Shown: positions 52,529-61,800 of the stretch, piece after piece
How positions within the stretch are numbered: the stretch's first letter is position 1
Layout of the letters: each line of letters starts with the position of its first letter
Assembly (NCBI GenBank): GCA_020425125.1
Contig: JAGQRV010000004.1
Location: 1 to 64,000, forward strand
DNA length: 64,000 nt
Reading direction: 5' to 3'
Source: Paracoccaceae bacterium
Lineage (GTDB): Bacteria; Pseudomonadota; Alphaproteobacteria; Rhodobacterales; Rhodobacteraceae
Made by a program: the position numbers and the translations under genes
Notes under the pieces: generated by a model
Seen by the model: the letters and a program-made list of their open reading frames with translations, nothing else
Told to the model about the DNA's origin: nothing
The model's database searches: none

Positions 52529-53394
52529 GCGGCGTTGCTCTTGGCGGCCTTCAACGCCTCTTCAAGCTCGGCAAAGGTCGGGCGGCACCGGCCCGGCGTA
52601 TTCTGGCGCCCCACCTCGATGCAGATATTGGTGGCGTGATTGTGCAGGTTGGCAACCAGCACTTCCCGGATCAGCTGGTAGAAATGAGCGTCCTCCTCGA
52701 CCACCGTCTTCAGGCGGCTGGCGAAGGGTCCGACCAACCCATAGGCGAGGAAGACCCCGAGGAAGGTGCCGACCAGTGCCCCGCCGATCAGTTTGCCCAG
52801 GATCTCGGGCGGCTGGTCGATCGAACTCATCGTCTTGATCACGCCGAGGACGGCCGCGACGATCCCGAGTGCGGGAAGGCCGTCGGCCATGGTCTGGAGC
52901 GCGTGGCTCGAATGCAGGGCGTGGTCCAGCTCGGCCTGCATCCGCTTTTCCAGAACTTCCTCGACCTGATGCGGATCGTCGAAGTTCATCGAAGCGGACC
53001 GGAGCGTGTCGCAGATCAGTCCGACCGCCTCGTGGTCGGCCTGAATTTTCGTGTAGCGCCCGAAGATCGCCGAGGATTCCGGCGCCTCGATATGCTCTTC
53101 GAGCGCGACCGGGCTCTGGCGGGCGACGCGGATCAACTCGAACAGCAGACAGAGCAGATCGCGATAATCCGCGGGCTTCCAGTGCGGCCCCTTGAACACC
53201 TTCGCGATGTCGCGAAGCGCGTGCTTGATCGCGCTCATGTCGTTCGAGATCGTGAACGCGCCGACCGCCGCGCCGCCGATGATGATGAGCTCGTGGGGCA
53301 GCGACTTGACGATGATCGCCATCTTGCCGCCGGAGGACAAGTAGCCGCCGAACACCATCCCGAAGATGATCACAATTCCGATGATCCCGATCAT
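52525..53394 (-). CDS. motA: Flagellar motor stator protein MotA
   Basis: 289-aa stator subunit with four transmembrane helices: IGIIGIVIIFGMVFGGYL, LIIIGGAAVGAFTI, GIVAAVLGVIKTM and GALVGTFLGVFLAYGLVGPF. The cytoplasmic loop holds ADHEAVGLICDTLRSASM. MotA forms the ion channel with MotB. No motB gene is in this window, so its partner is encoded elsewhere. Upstream is the MotE-like gene, 72 bp away; downstream gene start overlaps by ATGA. Confidence 0.93.
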   Translation of the reverse strand: MIGIIGIVIIFGMVFGGYLSSGGKMAIIVKSLPHELIIIGGAAVGAFTISNDMSAIKHALRDIAKVFKGPHWKPADYRDLLCLLFELIRVARQSPVALEEHIEAPESSAIFGRYTKIQADHEAVGLICDTLRSASMNFDDPHQVEEVLEKRMQAELDHALHSSHALQTMADGLPALGIVAAVLGVIKTMSSIDQPPEILGKLIGGALVGTFLGVFLAYGLVGPFASRLKTVVEEDAHFYQLIREVLVANLHNHATNICIEVGRQNTPGRCRPTFAELEEALKAAKSNAA

Positions 53395-53466
53395 TCAGAT
53401 CTCTCCGCCTGGGTCGCCACTCACGCGGCATCTGACGATACCGACGGTGAAAATCGCCTTACCGAG

Positions 53467-54066
53467 TCATTCCGTCGGCACGTTCACGTTGCGCCCGGCC
53501 AGAATGACGCTGATCGAATAGGCCTTGGTCGGGCTGAGACCGGTCACGATCTGCGCCGCCGCTTCGGGCCGCATCCGTCCGAGGAATCCCGCGGCGAAGC
53601 CCGGATCCATCTCTTCGAACACCTTCGCGGCCTCCTTGGGCTTCATGTTCTCGTAGACGGCCGTGAGCTGTTCCAGATCGCCTTCCGCAGCTCCCTGTGC
53701 CAGCGACATGACCTTGCGCAAGCTGGCTTCCGCTTCGCCAAGACGCGCGATCTGCTGTTCGACCACGGTCGCGACGGCGCGAAGGTCCTGTTCCCGCAGG
53801 GCAAGGTCCGATTCGCGCGAGGCCAGCGCCGCCTCGCGCTGGCGCAACTCGAATAGGATCGTGTCGACCTGCTGCGCCAGCTCGGCATCGGCCGACGGTG
53901 CGCTACCTTCGCCGGCGGACGCCCCCAGATCGCCCAGTTCCCGCGCGATCGCTTCGGCGGTCCCGCCGAAGAACCGGACCACCGCCGACGCGAGAAACAG
54001 CCCGACCAGCACCGTGCTGACGGACATCGCGGGCCGCGCGGCGCGTGCAGGTCGTTTCGCCGTCAT
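53467..54066 (-). CDS. MotE-like flagellar protein (MgtE N-domain type)
   Basis: 199-aa membrane-anchored periplasmic protein. One N-terminal helix (VSTVLVGLFLASAVVRFFGG), a coiled coil (residues about 65-125, LFELRQREAALASRESDLALREQ), then the MotE/MgtE-N segment VYENMKPKEAAKVFEEMDPGFAAGFLGRMRPEAAAQIVTGLSP. MotE in rhizobia chaperones the motor protein MotC, so a similar periplasmic role is inferred. Its start overlaps the upstream gene's stop by ATGA. Confidence 0.82.
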   Translation of the reverse strand: MTAKRPARAARPAMSVSTVLVGLFLASAVVRFFGGTAEAIARELGDLGASAGEGSAPSADAELAQQVDTILFELRQREAALASRESDLALREQDLRAVATVVEQQIARLGEAEASLRKVMSLAQGAAEGDLEQLTAVYENMKPKEAAKVFEEMDPGFAAGFLGRMRPEAAAQIVTGLSPTKAYSISVILAGRNVNVPTE

Positions 54067-54476
54067 TCGGCGGCCTCGCGGCGCGAGGCCCCGAAACTGC
54101 GTCGGAAGGTCGGGCCGGCTGGTTGCGGCTGCGTCTGAGACTGCGCCTGGGGCTTCGCGGGCGCAACGGCGTCCGGTTCCTCCCGCTCGCGGGCCGGAAG
54201 GTCGTGCAGCGAGGCCAGAAGAAGTTCAAGCTTGCGCGCCGCAGCTTCGGCCCGCCGGGTGCTTTCCTCGAGCGATCCCGCCGAGGCACGGGCCTCGCCA
54301 TGGGCGCGGTCGAGCGCATGGGTCATTTCGGCGACCTGTTGCGAGAGTCCGGCAACCGCCCCGCCGACCCCGTCTTCCAAACTGGTGAAACGGCTCAGCC
54401 GGCGTGAGAGAACCAGGCAATAGAATGCGGCGCCCAAGGCGGCGGCGATCAGGAGAATGTCGGAAATCAGCGCCAT
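54063..54476 (-). CDS. Small membrane-anchored coiled-coil protein of the flagellar operon
   Basis: 137-aa protein with one N-terminal transmembrane helix (ISDILLIAAALGAAFYCLVL), a helical stretch (residues about 35-90, VAEMTHALDRAHGEARASAG) and a Gln/Pro-rich tail (QAQSQTQPQPAG). The family was not recognised. It sits between fliL and the MotE-like gene, 10 bp after fliL and overlapping the MotE-like start by ATGA, so a role in basal-body or stator assembly is likely from context only. Confidence 0.75.
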   Translation of the reverse strand: MALISDILLIAAALGAAFYCLVLSRRLSRFTSLEDGVGGAVAGLSQQVAEMTHALDRAHGEARASAGSLEESTRRAEAAARKLELLLASLHDLPAREREEPDAVAPAKPQAQSQTQPQPAGPTFRRSFGASRREAAE

Positions 54477-54486
54477 CTTTGTCCTC

Positions 54487-54999
54487 TCAATTGATCAGAA
54501 AGGTTGTCACCAGCAAATCCTGGACGCGGCCTTCCCCGGATACGACCTGAACCCGGCGCAGCATCTGCGCCCGGATCCGCAGAAGCGCCGCGGGATCGCG
54601 GAGGTCCTGGATTTCCACCGCGCGCAGATACGTGTTCATGACGTCCATGATCCGCGGCATCATCGCCTGCACTTCGGCGGCATAGGCCGGCACAACCTCA
54701 AGATTGCCTTCGAAGCGCAGCTGTGCCGGCGGGTCGATCTGGCTGAGACTGACGAGGACGGGCTGGATCGGCACGAAGCTGACCTGCGGCATCGGCGCGA
54801 CCTCGGCCTCGGCGGCATGGGAGTCTCCGCCGCCATGCGCCTCGCCGCCATGGCCGCCGCCGCCCGCGCCGTCTCCGCCGCCGATCAGCCCGGAATAGAC
54901 CGCGTAGAATCCGCCGCCCCCAAGCGCAAGCGCCAGGACGGCCCCCGCGACCAGTGGCAGTTTCGATTTCTTCGGCTTGCTTTCTTCCGTCGCGGCCAT
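54487..54999 (-). CDS. fliL: Flagellar basal body protein FliL
   Basis: 170-aa single-pass membrane protein that stabilises stators around the basal body. Transmembrane helix LPLVAGAVLALALGGGGFY at about 15-35; a striking Gly/His/Asp-rich linker (GGGGHGGEAHGGGDSHA) follows; the periplasmic FliL domain has LVSLSQIDPPAQLRFEGNLEV and ends RVQDLLVTTFLIN, the family C-terminus. First gene of the minus-strand motor operon, divergent from fliF. Confidence 0.9.
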   Translation of the reverse strand: MAATEESKPKKSKLPLVAGAVLALALGGGGFYAVYSGLIGGGDGAGGGGHGGEAHGGGDSHAAEAEVAPMPQVSFVPIQPVLVSLSQIDPPAQLRFEGNLEVVPAYAAEVQAMMPRIMDVMNTYLRAVEIQDLRDPAALLRIRAQMLRRVQVVSGEGRVQDLLVTTFLIN

Positions 55000-55045
55000 G
55001 TCGGCCTCCGTGATTTCCGCTGCAGCCGCATTACCACCAACGAGA

Positions 55046-55060
55046 CTAACCGATTGTTAA
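55046..55060. promoter_or_regulatory. CtrA-like half-site pair in the fliL-fliF divergent promoter
   Basis: CTAACCGATTGTTAA fits TTAA-N7-TTAA with one mismatch in the first half. CtrA drives flagellar genes in many alphaproteobacteria, and the site lies in the 124-bp gap between two flagellar operons. One short site is weak evidence. Confidence 0.4.
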
Positions 55061-55123
55061 GTCGAGCTGGCGCAGGTTCCACCGGACAGGACGGGCCCCC
55101 CCTCGCCCTGGAAGGAGCCGCCG

Positions 55124-56761
55124 ATGCAGAATGTAAGAGCGCTGTGGACACAACTCGACCCGATGCGGAAGGCCGTGGTCGCGCTGGCGGTCGCTGCGGT
55201 CTTTGCTGCCGTGCTCGGACTGGGCCGGATGGCTTCGGCGCCGTCCATGTCGCTGCTCTATGCAGGGCTTGACGGACCGCAGGCGGGCGAGGTGATCGCC
55301 GCTCTCGACCGTCAGAATGCAGCCTACGAAATTCGCGGCGACGCAATCTTTGTCGATTCGAGCACGCGCGATGCGCTGCGGATGCAGCTCGCCGGTCAGG
55401 GGCTGCCGGCCAATTCGGGCGCCGGCTACGAGCTTCTCGACAGCCTGACGGGCTTCGGCACCACCTCGCAGATGTTCGACGCGGCCTATTGGCGGGCCAA
55501 GGAAGGCGAACTGGCACGCACGATCCTGGCAAGCCCAAATGTTCGGCAGGCGCGCGTGCACATCGCGAATCCGGCCCCGGGGCCGTTCCAGCGCGGCAAG
55601 AACACCACGGCATCGGTCACCATCACGACCCGCGGCGGCGCGCTGACCGAAGACAATGCGAAGGCATTCCGCTACCTCGTCGCGTCCGCGGTTCAAGGGC
55701 TCGATCCCGCCGACGTGGCGGTGATCGATGCGACGACCGGCAGGGTCATCGGACTAGAGGGCGATCCAGCCGCGGCCACCGCCGGCTCCGGGCGGGCCGA
55801 GGAACTCAAGGCCAATGTCGAGCGCCTGCTCGAAGCGCGCGTCGGACCCGGCAATGCCGTCGTCGAGGTCAGCGTGGAGACCGTGACCGAATCGGAATCG
55901 ATCCGGGAACGGCGCATCGATCCCGAGTCGCGGGTCGCAATCAGCACGGACGTTCAGGAAACCGCCGGGTCCGAGACCAATTCCGGGGGCACCGGCGTGA
56001 CTGTCGCCAGCAACCTCCCCGACGGTGCTGCGGGTTCTGGAAACGGCAACTCGCAAAGCCAGAACAGCGAATCGCGGGCACTGACCAATTTCGATCTGTC
56101 CGAAACGACACGCGAGGTCGAGCGGAAGCCGGGGGCGATCAAGCGCCTCAGCGTCGCCGTCCTTTTGAACGCGTCGCGTGCCGGCGCCGGGGGCGCTGCC
56201 AGCGATCCGGCCGAGATCGCGGATATGCGCGAACTCGTCGCGTCCGCCGTCGGATTCGACGAATCCCGAGGCGATCGGATCACGGTCAAGTCAATGGCAT
56301 TCGAGCCGCGCCCTGAACTTGGCACGGTCGCAACCCGGGGCCTGTTCGATTCGCTGCACCTCGATCCGTTGCGGCTGCTCCAGATCGGAGTTCTGGCGCT
56401 CGTGGCGCTCGCCCTCGGGCTGTTTGTGGTCCGGCCCGTCCTGCGTGGATCGGCGCGGGCCGGGAACGAGCTGGACCAGTATCCGCTCATCGACGGCCGG
56501 TCGGGCGAGATGCTGACTGCCGAAGCCGACGGCACGGCGGGCGTCGCATCGATTGCTGATGCGCGTTCGGGGACAGCCGAGGACGGCACCCTGCCGGCCC
56601 TTGCCAACCCGGCCCCCGCAACGAATTCCGCCGGCAACCGGCTTGAACTGGCCGACGCGCCGGTCGAGAATCTCAAGCGCCTGATAGAGGAGCGCCAGCC
56701 CGACACGATCGAGATCCTGCGAGCTTGGCTTGAGGACGACAGCATCGAGGAGACCGCCTGA
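55124..56761 (+). CDS. fliF: Flagellar MS-ring protein FliF
   Basis: 545-aa MS-ring subunit. First transmembrane helix AVVALAVAAVFAAVLGLGRM; periplasmic YscJ-like domain (SLLYAGLDGPQAGEVIAALD, YELLDSLTGFGTTSQMFDAAYWRAKEGELART and PGPFQRGKNTTASVTI); an acidic unstructured middle; second helix LLQIGVLALVALALGLFVV near 425; C-terminal FliG-binding tail (VENLKRLIEERQPDTIEILRAWLEDD). Complete and typical. Ribosome site GGAG upstream. It overlaps fliH by one base (TGATG). Confidence 0.95.
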   Translation: MQNVRALWTQLDPMRKAVVALAVAAVFAAVLGLGRMASAPSMSLLYAGLDGPQAGEVIAALDRQNAAYEIRGDAIFVDSSTRDALRMQLAGQGLPANSGAGYELLDSLTGFGTTSQMFDAAYWRAKEGELARTILASPNVRQARVHIANPAPGPFQRGKNTTASVTITTRGGALTEDNAKAFRYLVASAVQGLDPADVAVIDATTGRVIGLEGDPAAATAGSGRAEELKANVERLLEARVGPGNAVVEVSVETVTESESIRERRIDPESRVAISTDVQETAGSETNSGGTGVTVASNLPDGAAGSGNGNSQSQNSESRALTNFDLSETTREVERKPGAIKRLSVAVLLNASRAGAGGAASDPAEIADMRELVASAVGFDESRGDRITVKSMAFEPRPELGTVATRGLFDSLHLDPLRLLQIGVLALVALALGLFVVRPVLRGSARAGNELDQYPLIDGRSGEMLTAEADGTAGVASIADARSGTAEDGTLPALANPAPATNSAGNRLELADAPVENLKRLIEERQPDTIEILRAWLEDDSIEETA

Positions 56762-57360
56762 TGGGCCGTACGCTTGTCCTCGAGGATTTCGGCGGCCCGC
56801 TGGACGCGCTCACTGCTGCCGGCCGCGGTGCCGCGCTTCCCGAAGAGCAGCGCCTCGCCGCCTTCGAAGACGGCTACCAGGCCGGTTGGGACGACGCGGC
56901 GCGCGCCCTGAGCGAGTCGCACCAGAAGCTCTCGGCGGATCTCGCGCAGAATCTCGGCGATCTGGCCTTCACCTTTCACGAGGCGCGCGCCCATGTCCTC
57001 AAGGGTGTCGAGCCGCTGCTGCGGCAGATGGTTTCGCGCATTCTGCCCGACGTGGCGCGCCACGCCCTGCCCGGTCTGGTCGTCGAGATGCTCGACGACA
57101 TGGTCAAGACCTCGGCGTCGGCACCGGTCATTCTGAAGGTCTCGCCCGAGTCGCGCGCGGAAATCGAAGCCGTGCTCCCCACCAAACCTGGCTTTCCGCT
57201 GGAAGTACGCGAAGAGCCGACGCTGGCGGAAGGCCAGGTCTTCATCCGCACCGGCGAGGTCGAACAGGCCGTCGACCTGACCGCGGCCCTGACCGAGATC
57301 GAGGCCGCCGTGGACGATTTCTTCAACCTGAACGACGAAAGGCTGCAGGCCCATGGATAA
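56761..57360 (+). CDS. fliH: Flagellar assembly protein FliH-like
   Basis: 199-aa export-apparatus stator. N-terminal LVLEDFGGPLDAL and a helical centre (AAFEDGYQAGWDDAARALSES, matching the FliH GYxxG region) lead to a FliH/HrpE C-terminal domain (VSRILPDVARHALPGLVVEML and ILKVSPESRAEIEAVL). It binds and inhibits the FliI ATPase. The assignment is by pattern and position between fliF and fliN. It overlaps fliN by 8 nt. Confidence 0.8.
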   Translation: MGRTLVLEDFGGPLDALTAAGRGAALPEEQRLAAFEDGYQAGWDDAARALSESHQKLSADLAQNLGDLAFTFHEARAHVLKGVEPLLRQMVSRILPDVARHALPGLVVEMLDDMVKTSASAPVILKVSPESRAEIEAVLPTKPGFPLEVREEPTLAEGQVFIRTGEVEQAVDLTAALTEIEAAVDDFFNLNDERLQAHG

Positions 57361-57652
57361 ACCCGCCGGACAGGCACCGGGCACGCTCGGCGACCAGGGC
57401 GCGAACCCGTTCACGCGGGTTCCCATCGTGATTCGCGTCACGGTCGGTCATGCCCGGCCGACGGTCCGCGATCTCCTTTCGCTCGCGCCGGATTCCGTTC
57501 TGGCGCTCGACAAGACGGTGGACGATCCCGTCGACCTTTATGTGGGCGACAAGCTGATTGCGCGGGGACAGCTGGAAGAGCTCGACGGCGACCAGGCCGG
57601 GCAGCTCGCGGTTCGGCTCACCGAGGTCGCGAGCGGGAATGACGCGCTCTAA
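57353..57652 (+). CDS. fliN: Flagellar switch protein FliN
   Basis: 99-aa C-ring protein of the SpoA fold: VPIVIRVTVGHARPTVRDLLSL, SVLALDKTVDDPVDLYVGDKLIARGQLEELDG and LAVRLTEV all match FliN/FliM C-terminal signatures. Length suits FliN. It couples export and rotation switching. It overlaps fliH by 8 nt and fliP by 14 nt. Confidence 0.92.
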   Translation: MDKPAGQAPGTLGDQGANPFTRVPIVIRVTVGHARPTVRDLLSLAPDSVLALDKTVDDPVDLYVGDKLIARGQLEELDGDQAGQLAVRLTEVASGNDAL

Positions 57653-58403
57653 CGGTGGCGTCCGAACGAAGGCCGCGACGGTCGCGGCCTGTCTTCTGGC
57701 CGCATGCATTTGCCTGACTGCAGGCGCGGCCAGTGCCCAGGGGCTCAACGACCTGCTGCTGAGCCCCGATTCCATTTCCGCGCGCACCATCCAGCTGTTC
57801 CTGCTGGTAACGGTCCTCAGCCTCGCACCCGCGCTCGCCATCATGGTGACCTGCTTCCCGTTCATCGTGACGGTGCTGTCGATTCTGCGTCAGGCGATCG
57901 GGTTGCCGCAGGCGCCGCCCAACATGCTGATCATCAGCCTGGCCCTGTTCCTGACCTATTTCGTGATGGACCCGGTCTTTCAGGCCGCATGGTCGCAGGG
58001 AATCTCGCCGCTGATCGACGGGCGGATAGACGTCGAAACCGCCTTCACCGCGACGCTGGTTCCGTTCCGCGGCTTCATGGCGAACCGGATCGACCCCGGC
58101 ACCTTCGAGGCGCTGGCCGAGCTGCGCGGGCCCGCGACCGCCACCGCCATCACACCCGACGCGGCGCTGTCGCTCCTGATCCCCTCGTTCCTGCTGTCCG
58201 AGATCGCGCGCGCCTTCGAGATCGGGTTCCTGATCTACCTGCCGTTCCTGATCATCGATCTGGTCGTCGCCGCCATCCTGATGTCCATGGGCATGATGAT
58301 GGTGCCACCCGCCGTGGTGTCGCTGCCGTTCAAGCTCGCCTTCTTCGTGGTCGCCGACGGATGGACACTGGTATCGAGCGCCCTTGTCCGCAGCTATTTC
58401 TGA
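57639..58403 (+). CDS. fliP: Flagellar type III export protein FliP
   Basis: 254-aa export-gate protein. Signal-like N-terminal helix AATVAACLLAACICLTAGAASA; four membrane helices including IQLFLLVTVLSLAPALAIMVTCFPFIVTVLSILR and LLIPSFLLSEIARAFEIGFLIYLPFLIIDLVVAAILMSMGMMMVPP, the FliP signature. It forms the FliPQR core. FliQ and FliR are not adjacent: the rhamnose operon converges 28 bp downstream. Confidence 0.95.
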   Translation: MTRSNGGVRTKAATVAACLLAACICLTAGAASAQGLNDLLLSPDSISARTIQLFLLVTVLSLAPALAIMVTCFPFIVTVLSILRQAIGLPQAPPNMLIISLALFLTYFVMDPVFQAAWSQGISPLIDGRIDVETAFTATLVPFRGFMANRIDPGTFEALAELRGPATATAITPDAALSLLIPSFLLSEIARAFEIGFLIYLPFLIIDLVVAAILMSMGMMMVPPAVVSLPFKLAFFVVADGWTLVSSALVRSYF

Positions 58404-58430
58404 CCGCGCAGCTCCGCCGCATGGCCGCCG

Positions 58431-59309
58431 TCAGGCGCCGTCGATGAGACCCAGCAGGTACTTTCCGTAATCGTTCTTCCGGTAGCTTTCGCCCGCCGCC
58501 TGCAGGGCGGCACGGTCGATCCAGCGCTTCTGGAAGGCAATCTCCTCCAGGCAGCCGACCTGCTGCCCCTGGCGAAGGGTCAGCGTCCGCACGAAGTTCC
58601 CGGCATCGAGCAGGCTGCCATGGGTGCCGGTGTCGAGCCAGGCGTAGCCACGCCCCATCTGTTCGACACTGAGACGCCCCTCGTGAAGATACATTTCGAG
58701 CAGCGTGGTGATCTCGAGTTCGCCGCGGTCGGAAGGCTTGACCTGCCGCGCCCGTTCCGGTGCGGATCCGTCAAGGAAATAGAGGCCGGTGACGGCGTAG
58801 TTTGACGGCGGAACCGCAGGCTTCTCGATGATCTGCTGCGCCCGGCCGTCCGCATCGAATTTCACCACGCCGTAGCGCTCGGGATCCGCGACGCGATAGC
58901 CGAACACGGTCCCGCCTTCGGACTTCGCGTCGGCGCTTGCCAGCAATTCCGGCAGGCCATGCCCGAAGAAGATGTTGTCGCCCAGCACCATCGCCGAGGC
59001 TGCGCCGTCCAGAAACGTCTCGGCCAGCAGATAGGCCTGCGCCAGCCCATCGGGCGACGGCTGGACGATGTAGTCGAACGAGATCCCCCACTGGCTGCCG
59101 TCGCCCAGCGTGCGCTTGAACTGTTCCTGATCGACTGGAGTGGTGATGATCGCGATCTCGCGGATCCCGGCCAGCATCAGAACCGAAATCGGAAAGTAGA
59201 TCATCGGCTTGTCATAGATCGGGAGAAGCTGCTTCGACACGCCCCGCGTGATCGGGTAAAGCCGCGTACCCGAACCGCCCGCCAGAATGATGCCCTTGCG
59301 CTTGCTCAT
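58431..59309 (-). CDS. rmlA: Glucose-1-phosphate thymidylyltransferase
   Basis: 292-aa enzyme making dTDP-glucose, the first step to dTDP-L-rhamnose. Nucleotide motif GIILAGGSGTRLYPITRGVSKQLLPIYDKPMIYFP; DNIFFGHGL; VQPSPDGLAQAYLLAE; and GTHGSLLDAGNFVRTL, all family-typical. Start ATG 59309 overlaps the rmlD stop by ATGA. It is the last gene of the operon. Confidence 0.96.
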   Translation of the reverse strand: MSKRKGIILAGGSGTRLYPITRGVSKQLLPIYDKPMIYFPISVLMLAGIREIAIITTPVDQEQFKRTLGDGSQWGISFDYIVQPSPDGLAQAYLLAETFLDGAASAMVLGDNIFFGHGLPELLASADAKSEGGTVFGYRVADPERYGVVKFDADGRAQQIIEKPAVPPSNYAVTGLYFLDGSAPERARQVKPSDRGELEITTLLEMYLHEGRLSVEQMGRGYAWLDTGTHGSLLDAGNFVRTLTLRQGQQVGCLEEIAFQKRWIDRAALQAAGESYRKNDYGKYLLGLIDGA

Positions 59310-60169
59310 CGTGCCAGCACTCCCAGATCGTCGAGGATGTCGCGAAGGCCCGCCCGCCAGTCGGGACGCGGGACGCCGAACACCGCCTCGGTCCCGGTGC
59401 AGTCCAGACGCGAATTGAGTGGCCGCTGCGCCGGGGTCGGATAGGCCGATGTCGGAATCCCGGCAACCTCGCAGCGAAGTCCCGCCTCGCGGAAGATCTC
59501 GCGGGCGAGGTCCGCCCAGCTGGCATCCGGCGAGCCGCTGAAATGATAGGTTCCCGACTTCGCCGGAGCGGCCACAAGCTGCGCGGCGATGGACAAGCAC
59601 GCATCGGCGATGGCCGCTGCCGGTGTCGGCCCGCCGACCTGATCGGCGACGATTGTCAGTCGGTCGCGCTCCGCCCCCAGTCGCAGCATGGTCTTCACGA
59701 AATTCTTTCCGTGGCAGGAAACCACCCACGACGTCCGCAGGATGGCGTGCGGACCGCCGGCATCGCGCACCGCCCATTCCCCGGCAAGCTTGCTGCGGCC
59801 ATAGGCACCAAGCGGTCCGGTCGGCGCATCGACCGGCCAGGGCGCCTCACCCCTGCCGTCGAAGACATAGTCGGTTGAGATCTGCACGAACGGCACTCCG
59901 CGGTCGGCCGCCGCCTCGGCGATGGCCCCCGGTGCCGCGGCATTGACCATGAGCGCGGCGTCCTCATCCGTCTCGGCCGCGTCGACCGCGGTGTAGGCGA
60001 CGGCATTGATCACCGCATCGGCATCGGTTGCGCGCACCAATGCCGCGCAGGCTGCGGGATCGGTGAAGTCGGCCGCCTCGCGGCCGCGGATGTCGAGCCG
60101 GATGTCGCCGGCCCGCCGCGCGAGTTCGCGGGCTACCTGTCCGGATTCGCCGAAGACAAGAACCTTCAT
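59306..60169 (-). CDS. rmlD: dTDP-4-dehydrorhamnose reductase
   Basis: 287-aa SDR-type reductase, final step of dTDP-L-rhamnose synthesis. Cofactor motif [15 protein letters not shown] (the Gly-rich loop has Glu-Ser-Gly rather than the usual Gly-x-x-Gly start, common in RmlD); [15 protein letters not shown]; catalytic STDYVFDG and YGRSKLAGE. Overlaps rmlB by ATGA at its start and rmlA at its stop. Confidence 0.95.
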   Translation of the reverse strand: MKVLVFGESGQVARELARRAGDIRLDIRGREAADFTDPAACAALVRATDADAVINAVAYTAVDAAETDEDAALMVNAAAPGAIAEAAADRGVPFVQISTDYVFDGRGEAPWPVDAPTGPLGAYGRSKLAGEWAVRDAGGPHAILRTSWVVSCHGKNFVKTMLRLGAERDRLTIVADQVGGPTPAAAIADACLSIAAQLVAAPAKSGTYHFSGSPDASWADLAREIFREAGLRCEVAGIPTSAYPTPAQRPLNSRLDCTGTEAVFGVPRPDWRAGLRDILDDLGVLAR

Positions 60170-61230
60170 GCGCCGGTTCCGGTCGCCGCCAATCCGGCGG
60201 ACCCCAGCCGCTGGCCCACCCCGTCGCGGGCCTGCAGCGCCCGCCACCATGTCTCGTTGTCGAGAAACCACTGCACGGTCCGCTCCAGCCCTTCGTCCAG
60301 CGTGACCGACGGACGCCAGCCCAACTCGCTGCGAATCCGGGACGGGTCGATCGCATAGCGCAGGTCATGCCCCGGACGATCGGCAACGAAGGTGATGAGA
60401 TCGCCGTGCGGCGCGCCCTCGGGGCGCTTGGCGTCGAGGATGGTGCAGATCTTCCGGACGATATCGATGTTCGTCGCCTCGTTCTCGCCGCCGATATTGT
60501 AGCTCCGCCCGACCGTGCCGTGTTCGAGTACGCAGAGCAGCGCATCGGCGTGATCCTCGACGTAGAGCCAGTCGCGCACGTTCTCGCCGGTCCCGTAGAC
60601 GGGAATCGGCTGCCCCGCGACCGCCTTCAGGATCACCACCGGGATCAGCTTCTCGGGAAAATGGAACGGACCGTAATTGTTCGAGCAGTTGGTCAGCACC
60701 ACCGGCAGGCCGTAGGTTTCATGCCAGGCCCGGACCAGATGGTCCGACCCAGCCTTCGAGGCCGAATAGGGCGAGTTCGGCGCGTAGGGGGTCTCTTCCG
60801 TGAACTTGCCGGTCGCGCCCAGCGTGCCGAAGACCTCGTCGGTCGAGATGTGATGGAAGCGGAAGCTTTCGGGCCGGCCTTCGGCCTCCCAGAAGACCCG
60901 CGCCGCGTTGAGCATCTCGAAGGTGCCGTTCACGTTGGTCTCGATGAAGGCGCCGGGCGCGTCGATGGAGCGGTCCACATGGCTTTCCGCCGCCAGATGC
61001 ATCACCGCGTCCGGCCGGTGCGTGGCGAGGATGCGCTTCAGCGCGGCACCGTCCCGGATATCGGCGTGCTCGAACGCATAGAGCGGGCTCGACGCGACCG
61101 AAGCGACATTGTCGAGGCAGGCGGCGTAGGTCAGCGCATCGAGATTGACGACCGCGTGGCCCCGCGACACGGCAAGCCGCACCACGGCCGAGCCGATGAA
61201 CCCGGCACCGCCGGTGACAAGTATCTTCAT
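60166..61230 (-). CDS. rmlB: dTDP-glucose 4,6-dehydratase
   Basis: 354-aa extended SDR. Cofactor loop [17 protein letters not shown]; catalytic [12 protein letters not shown] and [15 protein letters not shown] (YxxxK); [20 protein letters not shown] is the family-specific block. Converts dTDP-glucose to the 4-keto-6-deoxy sugar. It lies 3 bp downstream of rmlC and overlaps rmlD. Confidence 0.97.
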   Translation of the reverse strand: MKILVTGGAGFIGSAVVRLAVSRGHAVVNLDALTYAACLDNVASVASSPLYAFEHADIRDGAALKRILATHRPDAVMHLAAESHVDRSIDAPGAFIETNVNGTFEMLNAARVFWEAEGRPESFRFHHISTDEVFGTLGATGKFTEETPYAPNSPYSASKAGSDHLVRAWHETYGLPVVLTNCSNNYGPFHFPEKLIPVVILKAVAGQPIPVYGTGENVRDWLYVEDHADALLCVLEHGTVGRSYNIGGENEATNIDIVRKICTILDAKRPEGAPHGDLITFVADRPGHDLRYAIDPSRIRSELGWRPSVTLDEGLERTVQWFLDNETWWRALQARDGVGQRLGSAGLAATGTGA

Positions 61231-61233
61231 GGC

Positions 61234-61800
61234 TCAGCCCTCATAGACGAACGGAGACGAGAAATCCTTCAGCAGCGGCGCCTTGGCATCCTTGTCGGAC
61301 AGGATTGCGCGGGACAGGTCGATCCCCCAGTCGATGCCGATATCCGGATCGTCGAAGCGTACGGCGCCGTCGCATTCGGGCGCATAGAAATCCGAACACT
61401 TGTAGAGCAACTCCGAGTTCGGCTCGAGCACCGCAAACCCGTGCAGGAAGCCCGCAGGGATGAAAAGCTGGTTGCCTGCTTCGGCCGAAAGCTCCACCCC
61501 GACCCACCTGCCATAGGACGGAGAGCCCCGCCGAATATCGACGGCGACGTCCAGAACCCGACCTGCGCCCACGCGCACGAGCTTGGCCTGAGCGTGCGGC
61601 GGTGCCTGGAAATGCAGCCCCCGGACCACGCCCACCTCGCATGACAGCGAATGGTTGTCCTGTACGAACTCGACGCCGATCCCCAGCGCAGCAAAGGAGT
61701 TCCGGTTGTACACCTCGGAAAAGAAACCGCGGGCGTCACCAAACCGCCTGGGCGTCACGACCACGACGCCGGGCAGTTCCGTCTCGCTGATCTCGACCAT
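61234..61800 (-). CDS. rmlC: dTDP-4-dehydrorhamnose 3,5-epimerase
   Basis: 188-aa cupin-fold epimerase. RRFGDARGFFSEVYNRNSFAALG, NHSLSCEVGVVRGLHFQAPPHAQAKLVRV with the catalytic His, and IPAGFLHGFAVLEPNSELLYKCSDFYAPE are diagnostic. First gene of the rmlCBDA operon. ATG 61800 has an AGAGGGG ribosome site and is preferred over a start five codons upstream. Confidence 0.96.
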   Translation of the reverse strand: MVEISETELPGVVVVTPRRFGDARGFFSEVYNRNSFAALGIGVEFVQDNHSLSCEVGVVRGLHFQAPPHAQAKLVRVGAGRVLDVAVDIRRGSPSYGRWVGVELSAEAGNQLFIPAGFLHGFAVLEPNSELLYKCSDFYAPECDGAVRFDDPDIGIDWGIDLSRAILSDKDAKAPLLKDFSSPFVYEG

